Positions 1 through 8,708 are shown, counted from the first letter of the stretch. The stretch is DNA of 36,067 nt from Porphyromonas sp. HMSC065F10 (GCF_001808555.1 NZ_KV793811.1:1-36067); one strand, 5' to 3'. Notes: generated from the sequence alone by a model not told the origin. Made by a program: numbers and translations.

Positions 1-68
1 CCGCAACAAATCTCCAGCCTGCGGAATCGAGGCCAAGCGCATTAGAGCCCAGCCCTACAAGCGGATAC

Positions 69-128
69 CTAATACCGATATTAGCATCGACTAATACCGA
101 TATTAGATTTCTCTAATATCGGTATTAG
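69..128. repeat. Array of three 16-bp palindromes with 22-bp period
   Basis: Three units start at 69, 91 and 113, each 16 bp, separated by two different 6-bp spacers, so the period is exactly 22 bp. Units 1 and 2 read CTAATACCGATATTAG; unit 3 is their exact reverse complement. Each unit has arms CTAATA and TATTAG around a 4-bp centre. The array ends where the truncated recombinase frame begins: the last unit supplies its upstream stop codon. A second array of the same type lies at 23534-23615. The function is unknown. A 22-bp period puts successive units on one face of the helix, which fits an operator array for a dimeric protein. The alternative parse, TATTAG, 6 bp, CTAATA, resembles a tyrosine-recombinase core site. 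Confidence 0.9.
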
Positions 129-530
129 ACTTTAGCCTCCTTAGGAGGGGAACTGTTCCGCAGACAGAAGACCAATACGCTTTGTCGTGTGAAACTCTTA
201 TCTGAAGCGGCCCATCTGATGGAGCGACATCAATCGGAAGAACGAACTACGCTCTTTGCCCCTATTCCTTATTCGGTATACCTCGCCCAACTCAAAGCCC
301 TACAACTTCGAGCTGGTATCTCTATTCCCCTTTCGGCACACGTTGGTCGACACACCTTTGCCACGTTGATAACTTTGGAGCGAGGAGTGCCGATTGAGAC
401 GGTGAGCCGAATGTTGGGGCATAGCAATATCCAAACGACCGAGCGATATGCTCATGTGACTCCGAAGAAGCTTTTCGATGAGTTTGAGCAATTCCTCTCT
501 TTCACTGAAGAGCTAACCTTAACTTTGTAA
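129..530 (+). pseudogene. Tyrosine recombinase/integrase, C-terminal fragment
   Basis: This is the catalytic C-terminus of a Bacteroidota tyrosine recombinase. The frame is open from 129, just after a stop inside the palindrome array, and runs through a possible GTG at 189 to a stop at 530. Family-like sequence begins around 156-160 (FRRQKTNTLCRV), upstream of the GTG, so the true 5' part is missing rather than mis-started. Visible catalytic motifs are HVGR (the HxxR box), the LGH histidine and the tyrosine of RYAHVT. The N-terminal arm-binding and SAM-like domains and the first catalytic arginine are absent. A second recombinase fragment starts only 5 bp downstream, as in tandem integrase modules of Bacteroidota conjugative elements. 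It is very unlikely to be active alone. Confidence 0.85.
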
Positions 531-535
531 GAGCT

Positions 536-1285
536 ATGCGCAGTACATTCAGAATACGATTCTACATCAATAAGAGCAAGATCAAAGCAGACGGCACAAC
601 AGCAATCCTTTGCCGTATTACCATAGATGGATCGAGCGCGGTGATAACCACAGGCGAAAGCACTGCCCCAAAGGATTGGAGCGTGAAGCGAAGGGCGACA
701 AAGGAGAAGAAGACCAACCAACGCCTGCAAACCTTTCGAGAGAATGTCGAACAAGGCTACAACACCTTGCTTCACAAGTATGGAGCAGTAAGTGCCGAGT
801 TGCTGAAGAACTACTTGCAGGGTGTCGGGAAAACTCCAACGACCCTGCTCGCTCTTAGTGCGGAAGAACTCAAAGCCCAACGAGAGTGCAGTAGTGCGGG
901 GAAGTATAGAAACAATCGGTACGCCGATCGGCTGCTTAACTTTTTTGTGCGCAGTCGCAGTGAGCGGGATGTCCCCTTGTCGGCTCTTACGATTGAGTTC
1001 TTTGAGGATTATCGCTTCTATCTGAAGATGGAGGGCTATGCGCCCGCAACGATAAATGGCCATCTCTGTTGGTTGAGTCGATTGATGTATCGAGCCGCCA
1101 GTCAGGGGACAATACGCTTCAATCCGTTTGAAGAGGTGAAGTATGAAGTCGTGGAGCGCAAACCTCGTTTTCTGAGTAAGGGCGATGTGTCAAAGCTCTT
1201 GGCATTCCCGTTGCAGGATGAAGGAGCCGAACTAAGCCGAAGATTGTTTCTTTTCTACGTCTTTACGGGCTTGGGTCTTTGGTAA
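536..1285 (+). pseudogene. Tyrosine recombinase/integrase, N-terminal fragment
   Basis: The frame starts with ATG 5 bp after the preceding recombinase fragment. Residues about 1-85 look like an Arm-DNA-binding domain (RIRFYINKSKIKADGT..., then a DW-type turn), and residues about 105-210 like the SAM-like core-binding domain. The protein stops at about residue 249, just after RLFLFYVFTGL, where the catalytic domain should begin with its first arginine box. The last few residues and the stop come from foreign DNA carrying the VOC gene on the other strand. All catalytic residues are therefore missing. This is the reciprocal of the upstream fragment, which has only the catalytic end. The gene has been cut by an insertion or deletion near 1270-1280 and is probably non-functional. 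Confidence 0.85.
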
Positions 1286-1620
1286 AATTCCAACCAATGC
1301 CCGTCGGGGTCTTCAAAGGTCAGCAACTTGCCGTAAGGCTCTGTTCTTATTTCTCCGATTGTCTTTACTCCTCTATTCTTTAATTCTTCATATACAAGTT
1401 CTATGTCGTCAGTTTCAAACATCAGTCTTGTTTTGCTTGCAACTACATCACCTTTGTGTGCAGGTCTTTTCAAGATAGCGAATGAAGTTTCACCTAAATC
1501 AAACTCTATCCAATCTCCATCTGTTAGCTTAACCTCAAAGCCCATGTCCTGATAAAATTGCTTTGACTTTTGCAAATCACTTACATAAATCCAACAGGCG
1601 TATATCTTTCTCGGTTTCAT
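1255..1620 (-). CDS. VOC-fold protein (glyoxalase/bleomycin-resistance type)
   Basis: This 121-residue protein is the usual size for a single-chain VOC (vicinal oxygen chelate) protein, with the paired beta-alpha-beta-beta-beta pattern: IYVSDLQKSKQFYQDMGFEV near residue 10 and MFETDDIELVYEELKNRGV near residue 67, ending in FEDPDGHWLEF, a family hallmark. Family members bind bleomycin-type drugs or act on small electrophiles; the substrate cannot be read here. The final residues (about RPKPVKT) lie in DNA that is also the broken end of the recombinase on the other strand, so the native C-terminus has probably been replaced at the junction. Base composition is much richer in A+T than in neighbouring genes, which indicates recent transfer. 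A weak promoter-like element lies at 1834-1841. Confidence 0.85.
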   Translation of the reverse strand: MKPRKIYACWIYVSDLQKSKQFYQDMGFEVKLTDGDWIEFDLGETSFAILKRPAHKGDVVASKTRLMFETDDIELVYEELKNRGVKTIGEIRTEPYGKLLTFEDPDGHWLEFYQRPKPVKT

Positions 1621-1630
1621 TCTTTTGATA

Positions 1631-1792
1631 TTATTGATGTTTGATTTTGAGCAGACCGAAAAACGGGGTTATTTCTTGAACCTCCACAAGTTTCAAACGG
1701 ACTTTCTGCAATGTCCTTTTCAAATCTTCGATAGTTTGATCTTTAGTTTTGCTCCTCTGTTTTGATGCTTCGCCACCTGTTAAGGAGAGGAG
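1631..1792 (-). pseudogene. Unidentified ORF remnant, C-terminal end only
   Basis: An open frame runs on the minus strand from after a TAG at 1793-1795 to a TAA at 1631-1633, about 53 codons with no ATG. It encodes a lysine-rich helical stretch (DQTIEDLKRTLQKVRLKLVE) followed by a hydrophobic end (ITPFFGLLKIKHQ). I do not recognise the family. Its codon use and A+T richness match the VOC gene 10 bp downstream on the same strand, so it probably arrived on the same piece of DNA. Without a start it is most likely a truncated gene. It could also be a chance frame in AT-rich sequence. Confidence 0.35.
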
Positions 1793-1833
1793 CTAGCCTT
1801 TGTCGGTTGGCACGGTTTTCTGTTTCTTGATGG

Positions 1834-1841
1834 TAAAGGTA
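1834..1841 (-). promoter_or_regulatory. Weak Bacteroidota -7-like element
   Basis: On the minus strand this reads TACCTTTA, one base off the TAnnTTTG consensus. It lies at the edge of the AT-rich island and would drive transcription through the ORF remnant toward the VOC gene. I see no convincing -33 TTG at the right distance. Confidence 0.3.
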
Positions 1842-1860
1842 CAAAATAATTAGGCAGGGA

Positions 1861-3882
1861 CTAATGCTGTGCGCTCTCCTCGACAGCGGCAGAGTCGGTC
1901 AGCACAAAGCCCGAGGAGAAGAGTCGCTCACTATAGTCCTGCGCAATCGCCCTGAGCAGGTGGCTGTAGTGGTCCCGGACGGAGTCGCTCGGCAGTGTCG
2001 GGTCGGGATGATCCGTCTGCACCGGTGCGTGAGGAGCCTCAATAGAGACCTCCCCGTCGCGCCGCATCACCACGGTCAGATCCTTTGTGAAGAGGAAGTA
2101 CCGGTCAAAGAAGTTGTTGAGTGCATAATGATCCACCCGGTCATCAAAGATATTGTGACCATAGGAGTAGATCGCTCGGTCAATCCCCAGCAGGTAGAGC
2201 AGTGTGGGATAGATGTCGAGATGCTGGACTACACGATCGGAGATCTCACCCCGAAGGGATCCGTCGGGGACATAGAAGCAGACCGGCACCATCGACCTAC
2301 CGGCAGGGCAGTCGTACTCGGGGCGGTCACTCTGATTGGTGTGGTCGCCCGTGATGACGAAGATCGTATGGTCGTACCACGGCTCATCCTTGATCGAGTC
2401 AAAGAAGTCTCGCAGCGCCTCATCGGCATACTGCGCTGTACGATGGATCGGGAGCGTACCCGGCTTATACTTCTTCTCATCCCCCCGAGGGAGCTGGAAG
2501 GGGTGGTGATTGGTGAGTGAGAAGAAGAAGGCTCCGAAGGGCTCTCTGAGAGAGCGCTTCATGTCCCGCGCCATCGCCTGCTCAAAGGGATCGTCAAAGA
2601 CGCCCCACGAATTCATGAAGTACCGATCGGCATCCGGCACCTCCTGACGGAAGTCCTCCGCCGTGTACTGGCGCTCAAGCCCCATCCGGTTGAGAAAGTC
2701 ATAGAAGCCCATCGCCCCCGGCTCATCACCGTGGTAAAACTTCAGGTCATACCCCTCGTCCCTCAGCATCAGCGGCAGCCCCGATGTGAAGGCGTGACAC
2801 TGCTGATAGCTATTCATCTGAAATTCCTTGTCATTGAAGGTAGCGCCAAAGGTTGGGAGCGACGCATAGATCGATGGGAAAGACTCGACGGAGCGCTTCC
2901 CATTGGCATAGCCGTACTTTGCGTAGAGCGTATGAGGGATGAGCGAGTCGAGGAACGGGGTATAGCTCTCGTAGCCGGGGATATCCGTATTGAGCGCACC
3001 GATGTACTCCCGGCCCATACTCTCCATCAGGACGATCATCACATTGTATCCCCGAAGCGATCCGAAGAGGGTATCTCCCGGCTCGAGTGGCTCAGCCTTG
3101 TAGACGGGGTCAAAGATCCGCCTGAGCTCGGTCGGGTCGTAAAACCGGTACCGGACGAAGCGCGCACCGGAGCTTCGGGAGAGCGAGTAAGGGGTATTCA
3201 GCACCAGTGCCACCTCCCGATAGTCCTCTATGTATCTGTCGGCAATGGCCTCACTGAGTGGACGCTCATGGGATCGGAGGGTGCCGCGCATCCCGACCAC
3301 GAGGAGACAGACAGCGACGAGAGCAGCTGCCATCCGGCGCCCAAGCGGACTCCTTTTTTGCTCCACCACGGGGGCATAGGAGAAGTGGAGAAAGCCGTAG
3401 ACCAGCAGAGACATCAGGGCGAAGAATGCCAAGGTGAGTGGCCAAAACTGAACCATGAAGCCTCCGGCGAGACCAACCATATCCTCCTCGCCAAACTCGT
3501 AGAAGAGGTGCCTTGAGGCACGGCTCAGGATATAGGGATAGTAGCCTGTATCGCAGATATTCATCACCAACATCAGGCTCATCGGCAGGAGGAAGCCGAC
3601 CGCCCTAACCACCTGCCACCAACGACGCTGCTCCACTCGTGGCGGCAAGAATGCCCCCACTATCATCATCAGATAGTAGATGATACAGCCATAGAGGATC
3701 ACTGCCACATCGTAGTGAAGCCCCCCGACGAGGAGCGTCAGCAGATGAGGCATCGCGATGAAGCTGAAGAGACTCTTATTGAAGAAGTAGTAAAGCAGCC
3801 TGCAGAGTGTCATCAGCACCACTGCCAGACCGGTGTGGGCCAGCATAGCGACCCACCTATTGCGTATCCTTCGGACACCCAT
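1861..3882 (-). CDS. LTA synthase family membrane sulfatase-fold enzyme
   Basis: The protein has five or so N-terminal membrane helices followed by a periplasmic alkaline-phosphatase-like (sulfatase PF00884) domain, the layout of LtaS and related phosphoglycerol/phosphoethanolamine transferases. Motifs in order: MIVLMESMG (metal-binding Glu), ANGKRSVESFPSIYASLP (nucleophile region, with Ser at the usual Thr/Ser position), FSLTNHHPF, and VITGDHTN (metal-binding Asp-His). The frame is open up to 3993, but a promoter at 3935-3963 lies inside that extension, so I chose the ATG at 3882 (MGVRRIRNRW), giving about 673 residues. In Gram-negative Bacteroidota the family probably modifies envelope glycans or lipids; the substrate is unknown. 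It is transcribed away from murB and stands alone. Confidence 0.85.
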   Translation of the reverse strand: MGVRRIRNRWVAMLAHTGLAVVLMTLCRLLYYFFNKSLFSFIAMPHLLTLLVGGLHYDVAVILYGCIIYYLMMIVGAFLPPRVEQRRWWQVVRAVGFLLPMSLMLVMNICDTGYYPYILSRASRHLFYEFGEEDMVGLAGGFMVQFWPLTLAFFALMSLLVYGFLHFSYAPVVEQKRSPLGRRMAAALVAVCLLVVGMRGTLRSHERPLSEAIADRYIEDYREVALVLNTPYSLSRSSGARFVRYRFYDPTELRRIFDPVYKAEPLEPGDTLFGSLRGYNVMIVLMESMGREYIGALNTDIPGYESYTPFLDSLIPHTLYAKYGYANGKRSVESFPSIYASLPTFGATFNDKEFQMNSYQQCHAFTSGLPLMLRDEGYDLKFYHGDEPGAMGFYDFLNRMGLERQYTAEDFRQEVPDADRYFMNSWGVFDDPFEQAMARDMKRSLREPFGAFFFSLTNHHPFQLPRGDEKKYKPGTLPIHRTAQYADEALRDFFDSIKDEPWYDHTIFVITGDHTNQSDRPEYDCPAGRSMVPVCFYVPDGSLRGEISDRVVQHLDIYPTLLYLLGIDRAIYSYGHNIFDDRVDHYALNNFFDRYFLFTKDLTVVMRRDGEVSIEAPHAPVQTDHPDPTLPSDSVRDHYSHLLRAIAQDYSERLFSSGFVLTDSAAVEESAQH

Positions 3883-3934
3883 TTCGGTAAAGCAAGTTAT
3901 ATTGTCAAGACAAAAATAAAGGAGTATTGTCCCG

Positions 3935-3963
3935 CAAAGGTAGCACTTTAGACTCAATCCCAA
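3935..3963 (-). promoter_or_regulatory. Promoter for the LTA synthase family gene
   Basis: The minus strand carries TACCTTTG (3935-3942), matching the Bacteroidota -7 consensus TAnnTTTG, with a TTG at 3961-3963, 18 bp upstream. The predicted transcript starts below 3935, which excludes the longest possible start codon at 3993. Confidence 0.65.
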
Positions 3964-4049
3964 TCCTTCAGAGCCCGGAGGTCGACCTGCCAAGCGTGTT
4001 GTCTATGGATCGGCAACACCCAAGGCGCATCAACGGCGAAGAATTTGGG

Positions 4050-4057
4050 TACCTTTG
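4050..4057 (+). promoter_or_regulatory. Promoter -7 element for murB
   Basis: TACCTTTG matches the TAnnTTTG consensus and lies 55 bp before the murB start. I do not see a good -33 TTG 19-21 bp upstream. Confidence 0.5.
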
Positions 4058-4112
4058 AGGAGGATCACAATAGTGGTCCATTTTATCACGGCAAGTAAAT
4101 ACCACCACAATT

Positions 4113-5165
4113 ATGCGCATCACGCAGGATCAACCGCTTAAGGAGCATAACACCTTCGGTCTCGATGTCCGAGCCGCTTTCTTCATCACTCTGGAGAGTG
4201 AGGAGGATGTCCGGACACTGGCTCGGGACGAGTACTTCCGCACCATGCCCTTCATCACCATAGGAGGGGGGAGCAACCTCCTCTTTAACGGCGACTTCAA
4301 GGGCGCCGTCCTCCGCTATACCGGATCCGATGTCACGATCGTCTCAGAGGATGACCAGTCTGTCCGGCTCCGTGTGGAGGCTGGGAAGAGGTGGCACGAT
4401 CTGGTCACGGAGACGACGAAGAGGGGCTGGTGGGGCATTGAGAACCTTGCCCTCATCCCCGGAGACAGCGGGGCGGCAGCGGTGCAAAACATCGGCGCCT
4501 ACGGGGCTGAGATCTGTGACGTACTCGACACGATCCACTATGTCGACCTGAGGGACGGCTCCACACACGACCTCCCCGCTACGGAGGCTAAGTACAGCTA
4601 TCGCCACTCGATCTTTAAGGAGGAGAGCATGGTCTCTGCCGTCGTCACGGCGATCGAGCTGACCCTCTCCAAGGTCCCCAAGCCCCGTCTGGAGTACAAG
4701 GGGCTCAGCGGTCTGAGAGAGGAGCAGGGTCTCACCCCCGCCCGTGTCGCCGAGGAGGTGACCGCCATTCGGCAGTCCAAGCTTCCCGACCCGGCCGACC
4801 TGCCCAATGCCGGATCATTCTTTATGAACCCCTTCGTCTCCACAGAGAAGCTGGAGGAGCTGCAGAGTGACTACCCCGACGTGCCGCACTACGACAGCGA
4901 GGACGGCACACGGCACAAGATCCCCGCCGCCTGGCTGATACAGCAGGTGGGGATGAAGGGGTACCGAAATGAGAAGGTGGGGACCTACGACAAGCAGCCC
5001 CTCGTGCTGATCAACCACAGCCACGGAGAGTCCGCCGACATCAGACGACTCGCCGACCTGATCATCGCCAAGGTGAATGAGCACTTTGGCATAGAGATAC
5101 GCCCCGAGGTACGGTATGTACGAAGCATACTGATGCGCTCGGTCAATCAGATGATGGAGGAGTAA
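4113..5165 (+). CDS. murB: UDP-N-acetylenolpyruvoylglucosamine reductase MurB
   Basis: MurB is the cytoplasmic FAD enzyme that reduces UDP-GlcNAc-enolpyruvate to UDP-MurNAc, the second committed step of peptidoglycan synthesis. At 350 residues it has the E. coli-type (type I) length. Visible motifs: NTFG near residue 13; the FAD-binding IGGGSNLL near 50; IPGDSGAAAVQNIGAYGAE near 115-133; YRHSIFK near 165; NAGSFFMNP near 230, containing the proton-donor Ser; the type I loop AAWLIQQVGMKG near 270; and the terminal PEVR with Glu332. It is followed after 6 bp by the metallo-hydrolase gene, so the two are probably co-transcribed from the element at 4050. Confidence 0.97.
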   Translation: MRITQDQPLKEHNTFGLDVRAAFFITLESEEDVRTLARDEYFRTMPFITIGGGSNLLFNGDFKGAVLRYTGSDVTIVSEDDQSVRLRVEAGKRWHDLVTETTKRGWWGIENLALIPGDSGAAAVQNIGAYGAEICDVLDTIHYVDLRDGSTHDLPATEAKYSYRHSIFKEESMVSAVVTAIELTLSKVPKPRLEYKGLSGLREEQGLTPARVAEEVTAIRQSKLPDPADLPNAGSFFMNPFVSTEKLEELQSDYPDVPHYDSEDGTRHKIPAAWLIQQVGMKGYRNEKVGTYDKQPLVLINHSHGESADIRRLADLIIAKVNEHFGIEIRPEVRYVRSILMRSVNQMMEE

Positions 5166-5171
5166 AGAGAT

Positions 5172-5945
5172 ATGGATAAGAGTACGCTCACCTTCCTCGG
5201 CACCGGCACCTCCCGCGGAGTACCTCAGCTCGGGTGCCGCTGTCCGGTCTGCCGGTCTGCTGATCCGCATGACAAGCGTCTGCGCTCCGCTGTCCTCCTC
5301 CGATCGGGCGGGCGACTGATTATGATCGACGTGGGACCGGACTTCCGGCAGCAGGGGCTTCGTGAGGGGCTGGATCACCTGGATGCAATCTTTATCACAC
5401 ACGAGCACTACGACCACATAGGCGGGATGGATGACGTGCGGGCTTTCTCCAATCACCACCACACCTTCCCCATCTTTGCCCTACCGAGGGTGATCGATGC
5501 GCTTCACCGGGTGATGCCCTACTCTTTCGGACCAAAGAAGTACCCCGGCTCGCCTACGCTGGAGCTCCACCCGCTCACCCCCGGGGAGCCTGTGGCAGAC
5601 GATCGCTATGCGGATGTGCTACCCTTCACCGTGCTGCACGGACAGCTCCCGATCCTCGGCTACCGCATCGGAGACCTCGCCTACATCACCGACTGCAAGA
5701 CCCTGCCCGAGGAGAGCTACGAGATCCTCCGGGGCGTCCGCACACTTGTGATCAACGCCCTGCGGATCCGCGAGCATCCCTCGCACCTGAGCTTCGACGA
5801 GGCGATTCAGGTGATCCACCGCATTGGACCGGAGCAGACCTACCTCACCCACATTGACCACGACTTCGGCACCCACGAGGAGATCTGTGCCCTCTGCCCT
5901 CCCGGCATCACCCCCGCATACGACGGCCTCACCATCGACCTGTAG
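5172..5945 (+). CDS. PhnP-like MBL-fold metallo-hydrolase
   Basis: This 257-residue metallo-beta-lactamase-fold phosphodiesterase resembles PhnP. The N-terminus has TGTSRGVPQLGCRCPVC, whose Cys22, Cys24 and Cys27 match the extra zinc site of PhnP. HEHYDHIGG (77-85) is the HxHxDH dinuclear metal site. YITDC near 175 and LTHIDHDFG near 236 supply later ligands. PhnP itself hydrolyses cyclic ribose phosphates; with no phn genes here the substrate is uncertain. The start lies 6 bp after murB, suggesting an operon. The gene is convergent with the outer-membrane receptor, with only 4 bp between stops. A diverged, truncated copy of its 5' part lies at 8821-9076. Confidence 0.9.
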   Translation: MDKSTLTFLGTGTSRGVPQLGCRCPVCRSADPHDKRLRSAVLLRSGGRLIMIDVGPDFRQQGLREGLDHLDAIFITHEHYDHIGGMDDVRAFSNHHHTFPIFALPRVIDALHRVMPYSFGPKKYPGSPTLELHPLTPGEPVADDRYADVLPFTVLHGQLPILGYRIGDLAYITDCKTLPEESYEILRGVRTLVINALRIREHPSHLSFDEAIQVIHRIGPEQTYLTHIDHDFGTHEEICALCPPGITPAYDGLTIDL

Positions 5946-5949
5946 TCTC

Positions 5950-8352
5950 TCAGAATCGCCGCTCTATGTCTCTCGTGGCGGTCTGTGAGCGGAAGGAAGA
6001 GCTGTCCTTGGCATTAGAGAACTTATAGGAGACGGAGAAGTAGAGCGTGGGATAGGAGTATCTGTTATCAAATCGAATGGTATACCCCTCTCTCAGACTC
6101 TCCCCGCGATAGCCTGAGGCAAATAGATTGAGACCAGAGAGCGACAGCGTGAGCCGGCGATTGAGGAGACTGTAGCTCGTCCCCATTTCCATACTGTACT
6201 GCGGCTTTACGATGGCAACGGCGGTTTTGGTTCGCCCGGTATAGTCCCCCGAGACATAGCCGGTCCAGGTGCGAGATTCATTGAAACTAAAGGACAGAAA
6301 GCCATTCACCCCCCACTCCGTGCCATCTGTCCGCTCCGGCAGTAACGGACTAAGCGCCGTGTATTTGCTCCGTCCATAGTATCCGTCCACACTGGCACTG
6401 AGCCAGCTCAGCTTGTCGTAGTAATAGCTTGCCGAGAGCCCGAGGAAGAGCCTATTTTGGGCGTTCTCTGCCTGAGTGAGTACCTCATCCCCCTTCACCG
6501 ACGACACTGCTGAGATCATATCGCGGCCACTCTCCACTACCCCAGATATAGAAAAAGAGCCACCATAAGCGTACTGAAGCGCCGAGGAGTAGCTCACCTG
6601 CGGTCTCAGCCGAGGGTTGCCCTTGTAGAAAGTATGCGCATTAGTCTGCCACACAAAGGGGTTAAGATCCTGATACTTAGGCTGAGTGATGGCGCTATTG
6701 ACCCGTAGAGACACCTTGTGGCTACGACCCGGCGAGTACGTGATGTGTAGCGTAGGCAACCACGACCCGCTGTAGTGCGAGACGTCCTCAGCAGATGACG
6801 ATGGCTCGAGCTGCCGAAGAGAAGCATCAGTACCAACGTACCTCACTCCGCCCCGAACCCACCAGAGATCACTCATCTGGAGCGTGGTGCTGACATAGGG
6901 TGCAAGGACGAGTTCCATCCAGCGAACCTTATTCTCCTGAGTCACTGCGGCAGGCTGACCGGTCATTTGACTGTCATGATCCCGATAGTTCGTCGTTGCA
7001 CTCATAGACGCCTTGACGCCTGCCTCCAGTATGTTCGTGTGGTTATCATCGAGGTAAAAGGCGTAGTCGTGATTGAAACTCACCCCGGAGGTATTGATGT
7101 CGTTATGCTCTAAATAGGTCGTAAAGGGCAGTCCTCTAGTGCGATCAGTACCGACGAAGTCCAGCCGAGACCGATTAGTAAGACTGACACCGGACAACTC
7201 TGCCCATACACGATGACCACGCTGCCCAAAGGCGGACTCCCAATAGGCAGTGCCTGTCAGACGCGGCTCCTTAGCATCATATGTATTGACGCTCTCGATC
7301 ACCTGGTCCCTCTGACCCGGTATGGTGACACACTCGGTACCATTAAATCCATTGTCATACTTCTTTCTATTCCATGAGAGTGCCAGGCCGAGCAGTTTAT
7401 TCTCCCCATAAGAGTACTGCAGGACTCCTCTCAGCCCGGCATAACCGTAGGTTCCGGAGGATGGGGTCTCCACCCTGTACTGACGCTCGTCTCTCTCGTA
7501 TACCTGCCGCTCCATATAGGAGGAGCCGTTCCGATTAAGGCTTGGCGACACCGAAGCAAAAAGACCCTTATGGCTATACATCAGACTCCCGTATCCTCCG
7601 TACCGATAGTTCTTGTCTCCCTGTCCGTACATCTCCTCGGTTCCTATGACACCACCCATATACTCGCGGAAAACAGATGAGGTGTGCAGGATAATCATCG
7701 CCGTATTCCCATCCGGATCATACCTTAGCGGGGGATGTGTCACCACCTCCACACGGTCGATCAGCCCGGCATCATAGCCCTTGAGGACAGATGACACCTC
7801 AGAGGGCTCCATACGCTGCAGGACATCGCCGATCTTGACGATGACCCTCTCCTTACCGACCACTGAGAGAAGATCCCCTCTGACATGAACTTGTGGGATC
7901 AGCCTCAGTAGATCGAGGGCATCATTGGCACGCTCTCGCATCTCCTTAACATTGACCTCAAATCCATTATCCAGCATACGGACACGTACCGGCTTGCCCT
8001 GCACTACGACCGTCTGAAGTACCTCAGTACTCTCTCGGAGCAGAATCTCCCCAAGATCAGTAATGGGAGAAGAAACACTTATCTGTCTCGGTTCAAGCCG
8101 GTAGCCGATGAAACTCACACAGAGGACATAGTCACCCCCAGGCACCTCTAAGGAAAACCTTCCCCTCTCGTCACTGACCACATGTGCGACGATCTCCTGA
8201 GACTCAAGGTCTCGTATCAAGAAGACCGAGGCACCATCAAGCGTCCCAACACTGTCACAGACAGTACCCGTGACAGTGGACAGAGCGTCCTGAGCAAACA
8301 AACCACCAACACAGGTCAGCAGGGCAAGGAGTAACAAGCTTATTCGATTCAT
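5950..8352 (-). CDS. Outer-membrane beta-barrel receptor (TonB-dependent-like)
   Basis: This 800-residue protein has a signal peptide (residues 1-20, ending LFA) followed by a carboxypeptidase-regulatory-like beta sandwich (about 24-105; VTGTVCDSVGTLDGASVFL), a plug-like domain (about 115-225; RERANDALDLLRLIPQV, VERVEV-type strand, DPDGN) and a long C-terminal barrel rich in alternating aromatic residues (OMP_b-brl_3 type, PF14905). Such proteins resemble TonB-dependent receptors, but their ligands are mostly unknown. No SusD or other uptake partner is adjacent, so the substrate cannot be inferred. The gene is monocistronic, with a promoter-like element at 8425-8432. Confidence 0.87.
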   Translation of the reverse strand: MNRISLLLLALLTCVGGLFAQDALSTVTGTVCDSVGTLDGASVFLIRDLESQEIVAHVVSDERGRFSLEVPGGDYVLCVSFIGYRLEPRQISVSSPITDLGEILLRESTEVLQTVVVQGKPVRVRMLDNGFEVNVKEMRERANDALDLLRLIPQVHVRGDLLSVVGKERVIVKIGDVLQRMEPSEVSSVLKGYDAGLIDRVEVVTHPPLRYDPDGNTAMIILHTSSVFREYMGGVIGTEEMYGQGDKNYRYGGYGSLMYSHKGLFASVSPSLNRNGSSYMERQVYERDERQYRVETPSSGTYGYAGLRGVLQYSYGENKLLGLALSWNRKKYDNGFNGTECVTIPGQRDQVIESVNTYDAKEPRLTGTAYWESAFGQRGHRVWAELSGVSLTNRSRLDFVGTDRTRGLPFTTYLEHNDINTSGVSFNHDYAFYLDDNHTNILEAGVKASMSATTNYRDHDSQMTGQPAAVTQENKVRWMELVLAPYVSTTLQMSDLWWVRGGVRYVGTDASLRQLEPSSSAEDVSHYSGSWLPTLHITYSPGRSHKVSLRVNSAITQPKYQDLNPFVWQTNAHTFYKGNPRLRPQVSYSSALQYAYGGSFSISGVVESGRDMISAVSSVKGDEVLTQAENAQNRLFLGLSASYYYDKLSWLSASVDGYYGRSKYTALSPLLPERTDGTEWGVNGFLSFSFNESRTWTGYVSGDYTGRTKTAVAIVKPQYSMEMGTSYSLLNRRLTLSLSGLNLFASGYRGESLREGYTIRFDNRYSYPTLYFSVSYKFSNAKDSSSFRSQTATRDIERRF

Positions 8353-8424
8353 AAAGTCGTTTGTATGAGGATTTGTATAAATCTAAAGAGAATTGTCGCA
8401 CACGAAAGCATCACATACAACGCT

Positions 8425-8432
8425 CAAATATA
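8425..8432 (-). promoter_or_regulatory. Promoter -7 element for the outer-membrane receptor
   Basis: The minus strand reads TATATTTG, a full TAnnTTTG match, 73 bp upstream of the ATG at 8352. A TATATATATATA tract lies immediately upstream (8431-8446). A second weaker candidate (TATCTTTG on the minus strand, near 8507) is also present. The rest of 8353-8708 shows no convincing gene. Confidence 0.5.
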
Positions 8433-8708
8433 GTATATATATATATCAAACCAGATGGATCCACACGACCTGCTATCCTCCGCCAGACAGAGTCCCGAGT
8501 TCGGCTGCAAAGATACCACCACGGCAAGGGGGCGCTGTACCATAGAGTCTTTTACTATTCTGTTACCGTAAATAAGCCTCTCCTTCTTACATATCGGGTG
8601 ACTACCGATCAACTCGACAAGGATGAGTGACGGGGCTGAGACATCTCACAAGGAGCCAATGCATGAAGTCTAAAGAGGTATAAGGAAATACCGAACTGAA
8701 TAAGTAAG

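Noticed and set aside
69-128. CRISPR-like repeat-spacer array
   Set aside because: Spacers are 6 bp, units are palindromic and occur in both orientations, and no cas genes are near.
3883-3993. N-terminal extension of the LTA synthase family protein
   Set aside because: The promoter -7 element lies within it.
8361-8630. 89-residue plus-strand ORF upstream of the receptor gene
   Set aside because: It spans the promoter of the divergent gene and shows no protein-like pattern or homology that I recognise.
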